DNA from: Elusimicrobiota bacterium
Lineage (GTDB): Bacteria > Elusimicrobiota > Elusimicrobia > UBA1565 > UBA9628
Length of the DNA: 38,442 nucleotides
Reading direction: 5' to 3'
Assembly: GCA_016182905.1 (NCBI GenBank)
Contig: JACPFR010000055.1
Coordinates: 1 to 38,442 of the forward strand
Below, one piece after another: positions 28,014 through 36,075 of this stretch. The position numbers were made by a program, and so were the translations under genes. Below the pieces are notes generated by a model that saw nothing but the letters and a program-made list of their open reading frames with translations, was not told where the DNA came from and did not search any database. The stretch's first letter is position 1; each line of letters opens with the position of its first letter.

Positions 28014-28540
28014 CCGTCCGGACCGTCAAGCGCCCGGAGCGCACCTTCGCGACCGAGCTCTACCTCGTCGAGATCGTCAAAGGCCTCGGCCTGACCTTCC
28101 GGCACCTGTTCGTCAACCTGTACCGGCACTCCAAGCGCGCCCTGGGTCTCAAGGGCCTGCCCGGCTCGGTCACCGTCCAGTACCCGGACGACCCCGCCGT
28201 GCTCGGCAAGCGCGCTCGCACCCGCCACCGCCTGCTCAAGCGCGACGACGGCGCCCCGCGCTGCACGGCCTGTCTCCTGTGCGAGACGATCTGCCCGGCC
28301 AAGTGCATCCGCATCACGGCCGAGAACGCGCCCGACGTGACCGTCGAGAAGCGGGCCAAGACCTTCGACATCGACCTGGGCATGTGCATCTTCTGCGGCT
28401 ACTGCGTCGAGGCCTGCCCCGTGGACGCCATCCACATGGACGCCAACGAGGTGGAGCTCTCGTCCTACAACCGCAAGGACATGATCTGGAACATGCCCGA
28501 GCTCCTCGGCGACGTCCCCAAGACACCCTCCCGGCCGTGA
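28004..28540 (+). CDS. nuoI: NADH-quinone oxidoreductase subunit I
   Basis: A 178-residue TYKY-type ferredoxin subunit with two [4Fe-4S] motifs for clusters N6a and N6b: Cys87, 90, 93, 97 (CTACLLCETICP) and Cys128, 131, 134, 138 (CIFCGYCVEACP). ATG 28004 lies inside the end of nuoH. It is the last complex I gene in this permuted operon. Its TGA overlaps the GTG of a small Flp-like pilin gene. Confidence 0.96.
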   Translation: MAITVRTVKRPERTFATELYLVEIVKGLGLTFRHLFVNLYRHSKRALGLKGLPGSVTVQYPDDPAVLGKRARTRHRLLKRDDGAPRCTACLLCETICPAKCIRITAENAPDVTVEKRAKTFDIDLGMCIFCGYCVEACPVDAIHMDANEVELSSYNRKDMIWNMPELLGDVPKTPSRP

Positions 28541-28701
28541 GGGCCCGCGGCCAGGCCACCGTCGAGTACATGTTCCTCCTCTGCACGGTCCTGTGCCTGG
28601 CCCTCCTGACGGGGACCTTCCTCAACAAGTTCGGCCGCGACCTCCTGGATGACATCGCCCTGAAGGTCCTCGACGCCGCGATCACCCTCGCGATGCCGTA
28701 A
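28537..28701 (+). CDS. Small Flp/type IVb-like prepilin
   Basis: A 54-residue protein beginning (GTG)RARG|QATVEYMFLL. The Gly followed by Glu at +5 and Tyr at +6 fits the G|xxxxEY processing motif of Flp/TadE-type prepilins. One hydrophobic helix (to about residue 26) and a short amphipathic tail FLNKFGRDLLDDIALKVLDA follow. The start overlaps the nuoI stop in GTGA, so it is coupled to the nuo operon. No tad secretion genes are in the window. The prepilin peptidase at 1336-2127 or another could process it. Function is inferred only from the motif and size. Confidence 0.7.
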   Translation: MRARGQATVEYMFLLCTVLCLALLTGTFLNKFGRDLLDDIALKVLDAAITLAMP

Positions 28702-28747
28702 CCTTTCGTTCGCCGTTTGTTGGGGCGCGGCGCCTCTCCCCAGCGGC

Positions 28748-28753
28748 TACACT
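28748..28753 (+). promoter_or_regulatory. -10 box of small membrane protein gene (leaderless)
   Basis: TACACT ends 6 nt before ATG 28760. No Shine-Dalgarno and no consensus -35 at the right distance. Confidence 0.55.
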
Positions 28754-28759
28754 ATCGGC

Positions 28760-29080
28760 ATGAGCACGCGAGACATGACGTTGGGCGGGGTCTGGGGCCT
28801 CAACCTCCTGGCGATCTGCGCCTCCAACTTCAACGAGGTCAGGCATTGCCTGGCGGTCCTGGTCCTCTACTCCGCGACGTACTTCCTGTTCGCGCCGCTG
28901 CACGCGCTGATCCTGCTGTGCGTGTGGGCGGCCTACTCCCTCGAGAGGGGGGACTCCCCGCTGACCGAGGGCTGCGCGGCGCGGGCGGCCGTGCGCGTGG
29001 TCTGCGCGGAGACCGTCCTGTTCTGGGCGCTGTATTGGGGCATGGTGTTCGAGATCCTGCCGCTGCACATGCGGGTGTAG
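28760..29080 (+). CDS. Small membrane protein of unknown function
   Basis: A 106-residue protein with three hydrophobic segments (about residues 9-23, 30-60 and 78-100). There are no recognisable motifs. It may belong with the adjacent cyclase operon but has its own promoter-like box and is 46 bp away. The TACACT box and lack of overlap with other reading frames' genes support it as real. Confidence 0.65.
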   Translation: MSTRDMTLGGVWGLNLLAICASNFNEVRHCLAVLVLYSATYFLFAPLHALILLCVWAAYSLERGDSPLTEGCAARAAVRVVCAETVLFWALYWGMVFEILPLHMRV

Positions 29081-29111
29081 GCGGGCCCTAGCGAGGCGGC
29101 GCTTCTTCCGC

Positions 29112-29117
29112 TATACT
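29112..29117 (+). promoter_or_regulatory. -10 box of cdaA operon
   Basis: TATACT ends 9 nt before ATG 29127, giving a leader of only about 2-3 nt. No Shine-Dalgarno is present. Confidence 0.55.
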
Positions 29118-29126
29118 GGCCCGGTC

Positions 29127-30008
29127 ATGCCTCCCGGCTTCAAGCCCATAGCCGTCGCCGACATCATGGACATGCTCCTCGTGGGCACGCTCGTGTACGG
29201 CATCATGCTGTGGTTCAAGCGCACGAAGGCCGCGTTCGTGGCCCTGGGGCTCCTGTTGCTGGTCGTCGTGTACACGGTGGCCTTCGTCTCGGGCATGTAC
29301 ATGACCGTGCGTATTTTCCAAGGGTTTTTCGCCGTCTTCATAGTCGCGGTGATCGTGATCTTCCAGGAGGAGATCCGCTCGATGTTCGAGCGCATCGCGA
29401 TCTGGAGCCTCACCGGCGGCGTGCTGCGGGCCGCGCCGACCCACCGCCAGGTCGAGATCCTGGTGAGCTCGCTGGGCGACCTCGCGCGCGAGAACATCGG
29501 CGCGCTCGTCGTCCTGCGCGGCCTCGACCCGCTCGACCGCCACATCGAGGGCGGCTGGGACCTGAACGGCGACCTGTCCGAGGCCCTTTTAAAGAGCATC
29601 TTCGACTCCCACTCGCTGGGCCACGACGGCGCGTTCATCGTCGAGGAGGGGCGGGTGACCCGGTTCGGCGCGCAGCTCCCGCTGTCCAAGGACTTCTCCA
29701 AGATAACGAACCTCGGCACGAGGCATTCCGCGGCCCTGGGGCTGTCGGAGCGCTGCGACGCGATGTGCCTCGTCGTCAGCGAGGAGACGGGCCGGATCTC
29801 GTTCGCGCTGCGCGGGGACCTCGTGGGGGTCAAGGACCTCGAGGAGCTTCAGGACGGCATCGAGATCTTCCTGACCAAGCACCTGCCCAAGACCCCGCAG
29901 AACTACGTCTACCACTTCGTGACCGAGAACATGCGCGAGAAGGTCATCGCGACCGTCGTCTCGGTCCTGCTCTGGGTGTTCTTCGTCGGCTTCGGAGCGG
30001 GACGATGA
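29127..30008 (+). CDS. cdaA: Diadenylate cyclase, CdaA type (c-di-AMP synthase)
   Basis: A 293-residue membrane protein that makes cyclic di-AMP from two ATP. Three N-terminal helices (about residues 15-80) are followed by FQEEIRSMFERI and the DAC domain with HDGAFIVEEGRVTRFGAQLPL (DGA at 167-169) and TNLGTRHSAALGLSE (GTRH at 197-200). These are the nucleotide-binding and catalytic motifs. Unusually, a fourth membrane segment at 272-289 (KVIATVVSVLLWVFFVGFG) follows the DAC domain. It resembles the first helix of YbbR/CdaR proteins, but no YbbR repeats are attached. ATGA overlap couples it to the DHH phosphoesterase gene. Confidence 0.93.
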   Translation: MPPGFKPIAVADIMDMLLVGTLVYGIMLWFKRTKAAFVALGLLLLVVVYTVAFVSGMYMTVRIFQGFFAVFIVAVIVIFQEEIRSMFERIAIWSLTGGVLRAAPTHRQVEILVSSLGDLARENIGALVVLRGLDPLDRHIEGGWDLNGDLSEALLKSIFDSHSLGHDGAFIVEEGRVTRFGAQLPLSKDFSKITNLGTRHSAALGLSERCDAMCLVVSEETGRISFALRGDLVGVKDLEELQDGIEIFLTKHLPKTPQNYVYHFVTENMREKVIATVVSVLLWVFFVGFGAGR

Positions 30009-31042
30009 AGCCCGGCTTCCACGCCCGGCGCCTGGTCAAGCTCCTGACCGGGAGGGGGAGGTCGCTGTCGCCGCTGACCATCCTGACGCACGACCACCCC
30101 GACCCTGACGCGCTGGCGAGCGCCTGGGCGCTGGCGCACCTCGCGCAGTCGCTGGGCAAGATCCGCACGCGCATCGTGTACGGCGGCATGATCGGCCGCG
30201 CCGAGAACCGGATGATGGCCGAGCGCCTGCTCCTGCCCGCGCGGCCGCTGCGCAAGGGCGAGCTCGCCGGCGTGCCGCACCTGGCGCTCGTGGACACCCA
30301 GCCTCCCTTCAAGAACAACCGCTGTCCCCCGCGGCGCATCCCCGACCTTATCCTCGACCACCACCCGCGCCACGCCGACACGCACTCCGACATGGCGCTG
30401 ATCGACGAGAGCGTGGGAGCGACGACGACCATCCTCGTCGAGGCGCTGAAGGCCGCCGGCCTGCGCGTCCCCGGGCGCCTGGCCACCGCGATCGTCTACG
30501 GCATCGGCTCGGAGACGCAGAACCTGGGCCGCGAGGCGACCGCGCGCGACATGGAGGCTTATCAGGCCCTGTGGCCCAAGGCGAACATGAAGACGCTGTG
30601 GCGCATCTCCTATCCGCAGCGCTCCGAGGCGTTCTTCATGACCTTGGCCCACGCGGTGCGCGAGGCCTTCGTGGTCGGCCGCGTCGTCGGCGCGAACCTC
30701 GGCGAGGTCAGCACGCCCGACCGCGTGGCGCAGATGGCCGACTTCCTCCTGACTCTCGAGAAGATGCAGTGGTCCATCGTGACGGCGCGCTATCAGGGCC
30801 GCCTGCACGTGTCCTTGAGGGCCAACGACCCGGGCGCCGGGGCCGGGCGCCTGCTCAAGCGCCTGCTCGGCGGGGGCAACCGCGGCGGCGGCCACGGCAT
30901 GATCGCCGGCGGCTCCCTCGAGCTCGGGGCGGACGCGCCGGAGCAGGACTGGCGCGCGGCGGAGGAGAAGGTCGTGACCGAGTTCCTGGCGTATCAGGGC
31001 CTCAACGCCGACGACCGGCGGCGTCCCTTCCGCGGCGCCTAG
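30005..31042 (+). CDS. DHH/DHHA1 phosphoesterase (NrnA-like, possible c-di-AMP or pApA hydrolase)
   Basis: A 345-residue soluble protein. Metal-binding motifs are THDHPDPDALAS (His29-Asp35), LVDTQP (Asp97) and LDHHPRH (Asp118-His120). The DHHA1 substrate motif is GGGNRGGGHGMIAGG (about 289-303). The motif normally reading D-T in the third region is GSETQNLGREA here, with Glu170 instead of Asp. Family members degrade nanoRNA, pApA or c-di-AMP. Co-translation with the c-di-AMP synthase strongly suggests a role in c-di-AMP turnover, but the activity is inferred. No transmembrane or PAS/GGDEF domains (so not GdpP). Confidence 0.88.
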   Translation: MKPGFHARRLVKLLTGRGRSLSPLTILTHDHPDPDALASAWALAHLAQSLGKIRTRIVYGGMIGRAENRMMAERLLLPARPLRKGELAGVPHLALVDTQPPFKNNRCPPRRIPDLILDHHPRHADTHSDMALIDESVGATTTILVEALKAAGLRVPGRLATAIVYGIGSETQNLGREATARDMEAYQALWPKANMKTLWRISYPQRSEAFFMTLAHAVREAFVVGRVVGANLGEVSTPDRVAQMADFLLTLEKMQWSIVTARYQGRLHVSLRANDPGAGAGRLLKRLLGGGNRGGGHGMIAGGSLELGADAPEQDWRAAEEKVVTEFLAYQGLNADDRRRPFRGA

Positions 31043-31045
31043 CCG

Positions 31046-31061
31046 GGCGGGTGTTCCCGCC
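31046..31061. terminator. Small hairpin between convergent genes
   Basis: GGCGGG (31046-31051) and CCCGCC (31056-31061) form a 6-bp stem with loop TGTT in the 18-bp gap between convergent genes. No T-tract follows, so a termination role is tentative. Confidence 0.3.
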
Positions 31062-31465
31062 TACTTCCAGCCGATCACCGACCAGCCCTTCTCGGCCATG
31101 CAGCGCTGCGTGTACGCGCGCTGGATCTCGTCCGGCGAGCCCGCCTCCCAGGCGCCGTGCGCCAGGCCCGCGGCGGCGCCGACGGCGGCTCCTTCGGCGA
31201 CGGCCCGCCTGTAGTTCCCCGTGAACGCGCCGAACACCATCCCCATGAAGGCGCCGAAAACCCCGCCGCGGGCGGTCCGGCCCGCGACGCGCTTGGCGGG
31301 GTTGGCCTTCAGGTAGGCCTTGGCCTCCTTCAGGCAGAGGTCCGCGTCGGCCTTGGCGGCCTCCTCGCCGCCGGCCTTGTAGCGCTCGTCGGGGTAGACG
31401 ACCGGGCGCGGGTGGGAGCACGCCGCGAGGGCCAGTACGGCCGCGAAAAGCACGCGCCGAAGCAT
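31061..31465 (-). CDS. Glycine-zipper lipoprotein of unknown function
   Basis: A 134-residue protein with a lipoprotein signal peptide (MLRRVLFAAVLALAAC; lipobox LAAC with Cys16). A glycine-zipper stretch GGVFGAFMGMVFGAFTG then GAAVGAAAGLAHGAW lies in the middle, and a basic C-terminal part ends in GWSVIGWK. Such proteins are usually attached to the outer membrane. TATACT on the minus strand ends 5 nt before the ATG, another leaderless-type start. Confidence 0.75.
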   Translation of the reverse strand: MLRRVLFAAVLALAACSHPRPVVYPDERYKAGGEEAAKADADLCLKEAKAYLKANPAKRVAGRTARGGVFGAFMGMVFGAFTGNYRRAVAEGAAVGAAAGLAHGAWEAGSPDEIQRAYTQRCMAEKGWSVIGWK

Positions 31466-31511
31466 GCCGAAGTATACCCCCGGAACGGCCGCCGGTCAAC
31501 GGACGCGCCCC

Positions 31512-33527
31512 TCAGAACGTCCAGCTGACCGTGTAATCGAGCTCCCGCCCGGACCTCAGAGGAAGGGACTCGACGGTGCGCTGCCGCACGAATTCGGGTA
31601 TCTCGACGCGGCGGTCGGTCAGGTTTGAGACGGAGACGGCATGGCGGAAGGCGCCGCGCCGGAGGCCGACGCCGGCGTCGATCCAGTACGATGGAGGCAG
31701 CCGCGTGCGCAAAGTCTCCATGCTCGAGTAGTGGTTGACGCGGGCGGTCGCGGAGAAGCCTCCGAGCGTACGCCCCAGCCCGGCCGCGACGGTGTAACGC
31801 GGCACGGACTTGAAGTTGTAGACCTGCCGCGTCTCGCCCGGGCCCGGCGAGACGTCATGCGCGTCGCCGTGGCTGCCGTGGACGTAGTTGAGACCCAGGT
31901 AGGCGCGCGTGCTCCTGTCCTCGTACTTGAGCTCGGTCTCGATCCCCTTGAGCGTGATCTTTCCCGCGTTGTCGTAGAAGTTGATGTTGTTGTACGTGAC
32001 GCCGTCGCGGACGACGGTTCCGAGGTTGCGGTAGATGGTGTTCAGGTACTCGGCGTAGTAGGCGGTGGCCTGCGCGTACGCGCGCCCGCGGGAGAAGAGC
32101 AGGGACAGCTCCGCGGAGCGGTTCTTCTCCGGGGCGAGGGCGGGATTGCCGAGGATCACGGCGGGGCTGCTCGTCGGGGGTCCCAGATAGAGCTCGGCTA
32201 AAGCGGGCGCGCGGTAGGACTGTCCCAGGACGAGCTTGACGCTGCTGTGCTCATCGATCATGCAGACGGCCGAGCCGCGGGAGGACATGTTCGAGCCGAA
32301 CGACTTGTTGCGGGTGTAGCGGCTGCCGAGGAGCAGCTTCCAGGACGGCGGCTCCCAGCCCGCCTGCGCGAACAGCGAGCCGTCCCACGTCGAGGGGTGA
32401 TCGGAATCCGTCGTCGTCTGGTCGAGCGTCCGATATACCTTCGGGGAGGACTGCAGATAGTCGTGGTCGCCGCCGACCTCCAGGTTGAAGTCCCCGGGGA
32501 GCTCGGCGTGGAAGGCCAGGCGGTTCGCCGCCCGGTAGCCCCAGGTGTCGGTGCGCAGGGAGCCGTCGCCGGTGCGGGAGAAGTTCCTCCGCTGGCGGTC
32601 GTAGGTCAGGGAGTAGCGCAGCCCGCGCTCCTCGGTTCCCCGGTCGTACGCGTAGCTGAGCAGTTCCTTCTCCTGCTCCTCGTTCGTTCCCAGCCCGGTG
32701 GCCGTCGTGATCGCGATCCCGAAGTTCGCCTGCTCGCTGCGCAGCACGTTGACGAGCAGCGAGTGCCCGTCCCGCTCCCCGCGGAAGGTGAAGGAGCGGA
32801 TATTCAGGGAATCCTTCATGAGGACCGCGTTCCGCGCCCCGTCGGTGAACTCGTACAGCGGCGGCGCGCGGCCGGTCATGTCCGCCGCGATCAGGAACGA
32901 GGAGCCGGCCTCGCCTCTCCAGGCGTAGAGGCCTCCGGCGCGCTTGACGTCGGCGGCGCCCTCGAGCTTCCCGTGGCCGGTGCCGACCCCGGCGGTCGCC
33001 TGGCCGAAGCCCCCCGCGGCGGGAGGCTTGCGCAGGACGATGTTGATCGCGCCGTTGAGCGCGTTGGAGCCGTAGACGACGGAGGCGGGCCCGCGGAGGA
33101 CCTCGATGCGCTCCACGGCGTCGATGCCGACCCGGTCCAGGTCGCCCTCCCCGTTATGGGCGCTGAAGGCGGGGACGTTGTCGATCATCACGAGGACCTT
33201 GTTGGCGTAGTGCTCCTGGAGGCCGCCGCGGAAGATGGGGATGTTGCGCCGGGAGAAGGTGCGCCAGACCATGACGCCGGGAAGCATCTCCAGGGCCTCG
33301 GACACCGAGGCGAACTGGAAGCGCTCGATGTCCCCGCGGTCGATGACGGAGACGTTCGAGACGCTGTCGAGGACGCTTTCGGGCCGGGCGGAGGCGACGG
33401 TCAGCATCTTCGCCTCCTCCGCCATGAACCGGAAAAAATCCTCGGCCGGCTCCGCGGCCCGGGCAGCCGTCGCGGCCCAAGCGGCGATCATGAGCGCCGC
33501 GGCGATCGTTCGTCGAGGGAGCCGCAT
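31512..33527 (-). CDS. TonB-dependent outer-membrane receptor
   Basis: A 671-residue protein with a signal peptide (MRLPRRTIAAALMIAAWAATAARA). A plug domain follows (SVLDSVSNVSVIDRGDIERF, MLPGVMVWRTFSRRNIPIFRGG, VERIEVLRGPASVVYGSNAL with NGAINIVL). The rest is a ~500-residue beta-barrel ending YTVSWTF, with the terminal Phe typical of BAM-inserted proteins. MLTVASARP near residue 41 may be the TonB box. It resembles receptors of the vitamin B12/siderophore type, but the ligand cannot be read. No TonB, ExbB or ABC uptake genes are adjacent. TATAAT lies 17 nt before the ATG. Confidence 0.93.
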   Translation of the reverse strand: MRLPRRTIAAALMIAAWAATAARAAEPAEDFFRFMAEEAKMLTVASARPESVLDSVSNVSVIDRGDIERFQFASVSEALEMLPGVMVWRTFSRRNIPIFRGGLQEHYANKVLVMIDNVPAFSAHNGEGDLDRVGIDAVERIEVLRGPASVVYGSNALNGAINIVLRKPPAAGGFGQATAGVGTGHGKLEGAADVKRAGGLYAWRGEAGSSFLIAADMTGRAPPLYEFTDGARNAVLMKDSLNIRSFTFRGERDGHSLLVNVLRSEQANFGIAITTATGLGTNEEQEKELLSYAYDRGTEERGLRYSLTYDRQRRNFSRTGDGSLRTDTWGYRAANRLAFHAELPGDFNLEVGGDHDYLQSSPKVYRTLDQTTTDSDHPSTWDGSLFAQAGWEPPSWKLLLGSRYTRNKSFGSNMSSRGSAVCMIDEHSSVKLVLGQSYRAPALAELYLGPPTSSPAVILGNPALAPEKNRSAELSLLFSRGRAYAQATAYYAEYLNTIYRNLGTVVRDGVTYNNINFYDNAGKITLKGIETELKYEDRSTRAYLGLNYVHGSHGDAHDVSPGPGETRQVYNFKSVPRYTVAAGLGRTLGGFSATARVNHYSSMETLRTRLPPSYWIDAGVGLRRGAFRHAVSVSNLTDRRVEIPEFVRQRTVESLPLRSGRELDYTVSWTF

Positions 33528-33544
33528 GGGTTATAGTTACATTT

Positions 33545-33550
33545 ATTATA
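33545..33550 (-). promoter_or_regulatory. -10 box of TonB-dependent receptor gene
   Basis: A perfect TATAAT on the minus strand, 17 nt before ATG 33527. The AT-rich leader contrasts with the surrounding sequence. A second, overlapping TATAAC is closer to the start but only 2 nt away. Confidence 0.5.
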
Positions 33551-33584
33551 CGACGCCGCAAGTCTCCGGAAGTCCGGCCCCGGC

Positions 33585-35999
33585 CTAGGGCGCGGCGATC
33601 TCCCGGACGCTCATCTTCTTATAAAGGAGCCCGTTCGTCCCGACGTTGGTGCTTCTCCAGTAGACGGTGATGTTGGGCTTGCCCGTCTCGGTGCCCGGCC
33701 GGGCGTCGCTGTTGGTCAACCGGAGCCGCGGGTCGATGCCCGACCTGCAAGCGGCCCCGCCGACGCCGAAGTTCGTCCCGTTGTCGACGAACTCGTTGAC
33801 CTTCGTCCAGGTTCCGCCGTTGGCCCCGTCGGTCAGGTCCAGGTACAGCTCGGCCTTCACGTTCCCGTCGGGCAGGTCGTAGACGACGTACTTGTATCCG
33901 ATCCAGGTCCGGTACGGGAGCGTGGACCACATCGCCTTGCTCGCGACCGGGGTCGCGCTCGGATGCGAGGTCTCCTTCTCGAAGTCGATGCGGCCGTCGT
34001 AGCGCACGCGGGCCCCCATGCCGCGGGTGTCGCACAGGTTGGCCGTCTCCGAGCCGATGCTGCCGTGGTTGGACCGGGCGATGCCCACGATGCCGCCGTA
34101 GGCCGTGCCGTCGTCGGCGACGCGCTGCGCGTAGACGGTCATCTCCACGTTGCGCCAGCTGTCCTGGTGCGCGGGGTCGTGGACGTACATCCGGGGCACC
34201 GGGCCCGTGATCGCGAAGACGCCGTTGCCGTCGACGCGGTAGGAGGCGTTGCCGTGGTTGGCGTCGAACCACGGGTCCTGGGGATCGATGCCGCTGAAGC
34301 TGCGGGCCGAGCCGTTGTCCCATTTGGAGACCCAGTTCTTGCCGCCCGGCGCCGTGGGATAGAGGTTCTTGACGCCGAAGCGGTCGGCGCCGCCGCTCTG
34401 CGCCGCGTTGGAGACCGTGACCGGGATCGAGGCGCTGGCCCGGTTCCCCGCCGCGTCGCGCGCCGTCGCGGACAAGGTGTGCGCGCCGTTGGCCGCGGCC
34501 GTGGTGTTCCACGCCAAGGCGTAGGGCGGCGCGGCGACCTCCGCGCCTATGTTCGCCCCGTCCAGCTTGAACTGCACGCCGGCCACGCCGACGTTGTCCG
34601 TCGCCGACGCGGCCACGGACGCCGAGCCGGAGACGGTGGCCCCCGAGGCGGGGGAAGTGACGGCCGTCGCCGGCGGCGTGGTGTCGGCGGCGGGCGGGGG
34701 CGGGGTCGCGGAGCCGGCGCCGAGCGTGAAGCCGCACACCTGATGCGTGCCGGAGCCGGACTGCAGCGCCAGGTTGTCGAGGCTCGAGGTCGCGGCCTGC
34801 TCGCTGCGGAACGAGAAGTTCGACGCGACGGTCCTTTCCGCCGCGCCGGGCGGGGTGACGAACACCGAGTAGCGGCGCGCGGCCGGGTCCACCGCGAGCC
34901 GGAAGCGGTAGGTCGCGCCGGAGACGTAAGGGACGGCGGTGTCGGCGGCGTAGGCGCCGCCGTTGCGGGCGTCGATGTAGCCGGCGTTGTTGAAGCGCAC
35001 GACCGCGGCGACGCTGTTGTAGCCCGACGCCGCGCCCAGCGAGAGCCCGGTCAGGGCGTCGATCCTCCCGGCCCCCGGGACGGCGTCGAAGGTCGCGCCG
35101 AAGGCGGCGCTCTGGCGCGCGACGGCCGTGTTCTTCCATCCGGTCGAGGAGGCGAGACAGACCGGAGCCGCGGCGTTCTTGACGGTGACCGTCACGGCCG
35201 CGCTCGCCGTCTTGTTGCCCGCCGCGTCGCGCGCCACGGCGGCGAGGTGGTGCGTGCCGTCGGCGGCGGCGGCCGTGTTCCAGGCCGCCGCGTACGGAGC
35301 CGTCGTGTCCTCGGCGCCCAGGACGGCGCCGTCGAGCAAGAACTGCACGCCGGCCACGGCGACGTTGTCCGAGGCGCCCGCGGCGACCGAGACGGCCCCG
35401 GACACGGCGGCGCCCGAGGCCGGCGACGTCAGGGTGACCGTGGGCGCGACGGTGTCCGGCCCCGGCGCCGCGGGCGTGATCGCGAACGCGCACACCTGAT
35501 GGCTGCCGGCGCCCGACTGGAGCGCCCAGTTGTCGAGGCGGGAGACCGAGGCCTGCTCGGTGCGGAAGGCGTAGTTCAGCGCCAGGAGCCGCTCCGCGGC
35601 GCCGGGGGGCGCGACGTAGACCGAGTAGCGATGGGCGGCCGGGTCGACCGCGAGGCGGAACTTGTAGGTCGCGCCGGCGGTATAAGGGATGGAGGCGTCG
35701 GCGGCGTAGACGCCGCCGTTGCGCGCGTCGATGTAGCCGGCGTTGTTGAAGCGCACGATCGCCGCGAGGCTCGCGTAGCTCGAGGCGGCGTTCAGGGAAA
35801 GGCCGGTCAGGGCGTCGATCCTGGCGGCGCCCGGGATCGCGCTGAAGGTCGCGCCGAACGAGGCGCTCTGCGAGGCGAGGGCGTTGTTCTTCCACGCGGC
35901 CGCGGAGGCGAGGCATTGCCCCCGCGCCTGGCCGGCGGCGAGCGCGCTCAGCGCGGCCGAGGCGGCGAGGATCTTGAGTGAGGAGAATCGGATGTTCAT
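33585..35999 (-). CDS. Secreted protein with duplicated lectin-like and Ig-like modules
   Basis: An 804-residue exported protein. After a signal peptide (about 1-27, cleavage near QARGQ) come two copies of a ~146-residue beta-rich module (29-174 and 281-426; each runs from CLAS to VC-F) with the features [14 protein letters not shown] and FRLAVDP. They alternate with two Ig-like modules (about 183-274 and 440-530) with GVQFLLDG / GVQFKLDG and ARDAAGN. The C-terminal ~265 residues ([20 protein letters not shown] onward) look like a jelly-roll carbohydrate-binding or lyase-like domain, not identified. The start at 35999 is set by the signal peptide and AGAGGTG five bases upstream; an extension to 36062 would precede the signal peptide. 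A polysaccharide-binding or degrading role is a guess. Confidence 0.85.
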   Translation of the reverse strand: MNIRFSSLKILAASAALSALAAGQARGQCLASAAAWKNNALASQSASFGATFSAIPGAARIDALTGLSLNAASSYASLAAIVRFNNAGYIDARNGGVYAADASIPYTAGATYKFRLAVDPAAHRYSVYVAPPGAAERLLALNYAFRTEQASVSRLDNWALQSGAGSHQVCAFAITPAAPGPDTVAPTVTLTSPASGAAVSGAVSVAAGASDNVAVAGVQFLLDGAVLGAEDTTAPYAAAWNTAAAADGTHHLAAVARDAAGNKTASAAVTVTVKNAAAPVCLASSTGWKNTAVARQSAAFGATFDAVPGAGRIDALTGLSLGAASGYNSVAAVVRFNNAGYIDARNGGAYAADTAVPYVSGATYRFRLAVDPAARRYSVFVTPPGAAERTVASNFSFRSEQAATSSLDNLALQSGSGTHQVCGFTLGAGSATPPPPAADTTPPATAVTSPASGATVSGSASVAASATDNVGVAGVQFKLDGANIGAEVAAPPYALAWNTTAAANGAHTLSATARDAAGNRASASIPVTVSNAAQSGGADRFGVKNLYPTAPGGKNWVSKWDNGSARSFSGIDPQDPWFDANHGNASYRVDGNGVFAITGPVPRMYVHDPAHQDSWRNVEMTVYAQRVADDGTAYGGIVGIARSNHGSIGSETANLCDTRGMGARVRYDGRIDFEKETSHPSATPVASKAMWSTLPYRTWIGYKYVVYDLPDGNVKAELYLDLTDGANGGTWTKVNEFVDNGTNFGVGGAACRSGIDPRLRLTNSDARPGTETGKPNITVYWRSTNVGTNGLLYKKMSVREIAAP
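34722..35159 (-). repeat. Lectin-like module, copy 2 (coding repeat)
   Basis: It encodes residues 281-426 of the secreted protein, homologous to copy 1 at 35478-35915. Each copy has one Cys near either end (CLAS...HQVC), probably a disulfide pair. Confidence 0.8.
35478..35915 (-). repeat. Lectin-like module, copy 1 (coding repeat)
   Basis: It encodes residues 29-174 of the secreted protein. It is repeated at 34722-35159 with high similarity at protein level, including [18 protein letters not shown] and PPGAAER. Confidence 0.8.
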
Positions 36000-36075
36000 G
36001 GAGGCACCTCTCGGCCCGATTCTAGATATGCGCGGGCGCGGCGGCCATGGAGGAAAGGTCAAGTTAATCTTGCCG

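Noticed and set aside
28705-28745. Possible terminator after the nuo operon (GGGG...CCCC)
   Set aside because: Only a 5-bp outer stem with a large GC loop and no T-tract; too weak to list.
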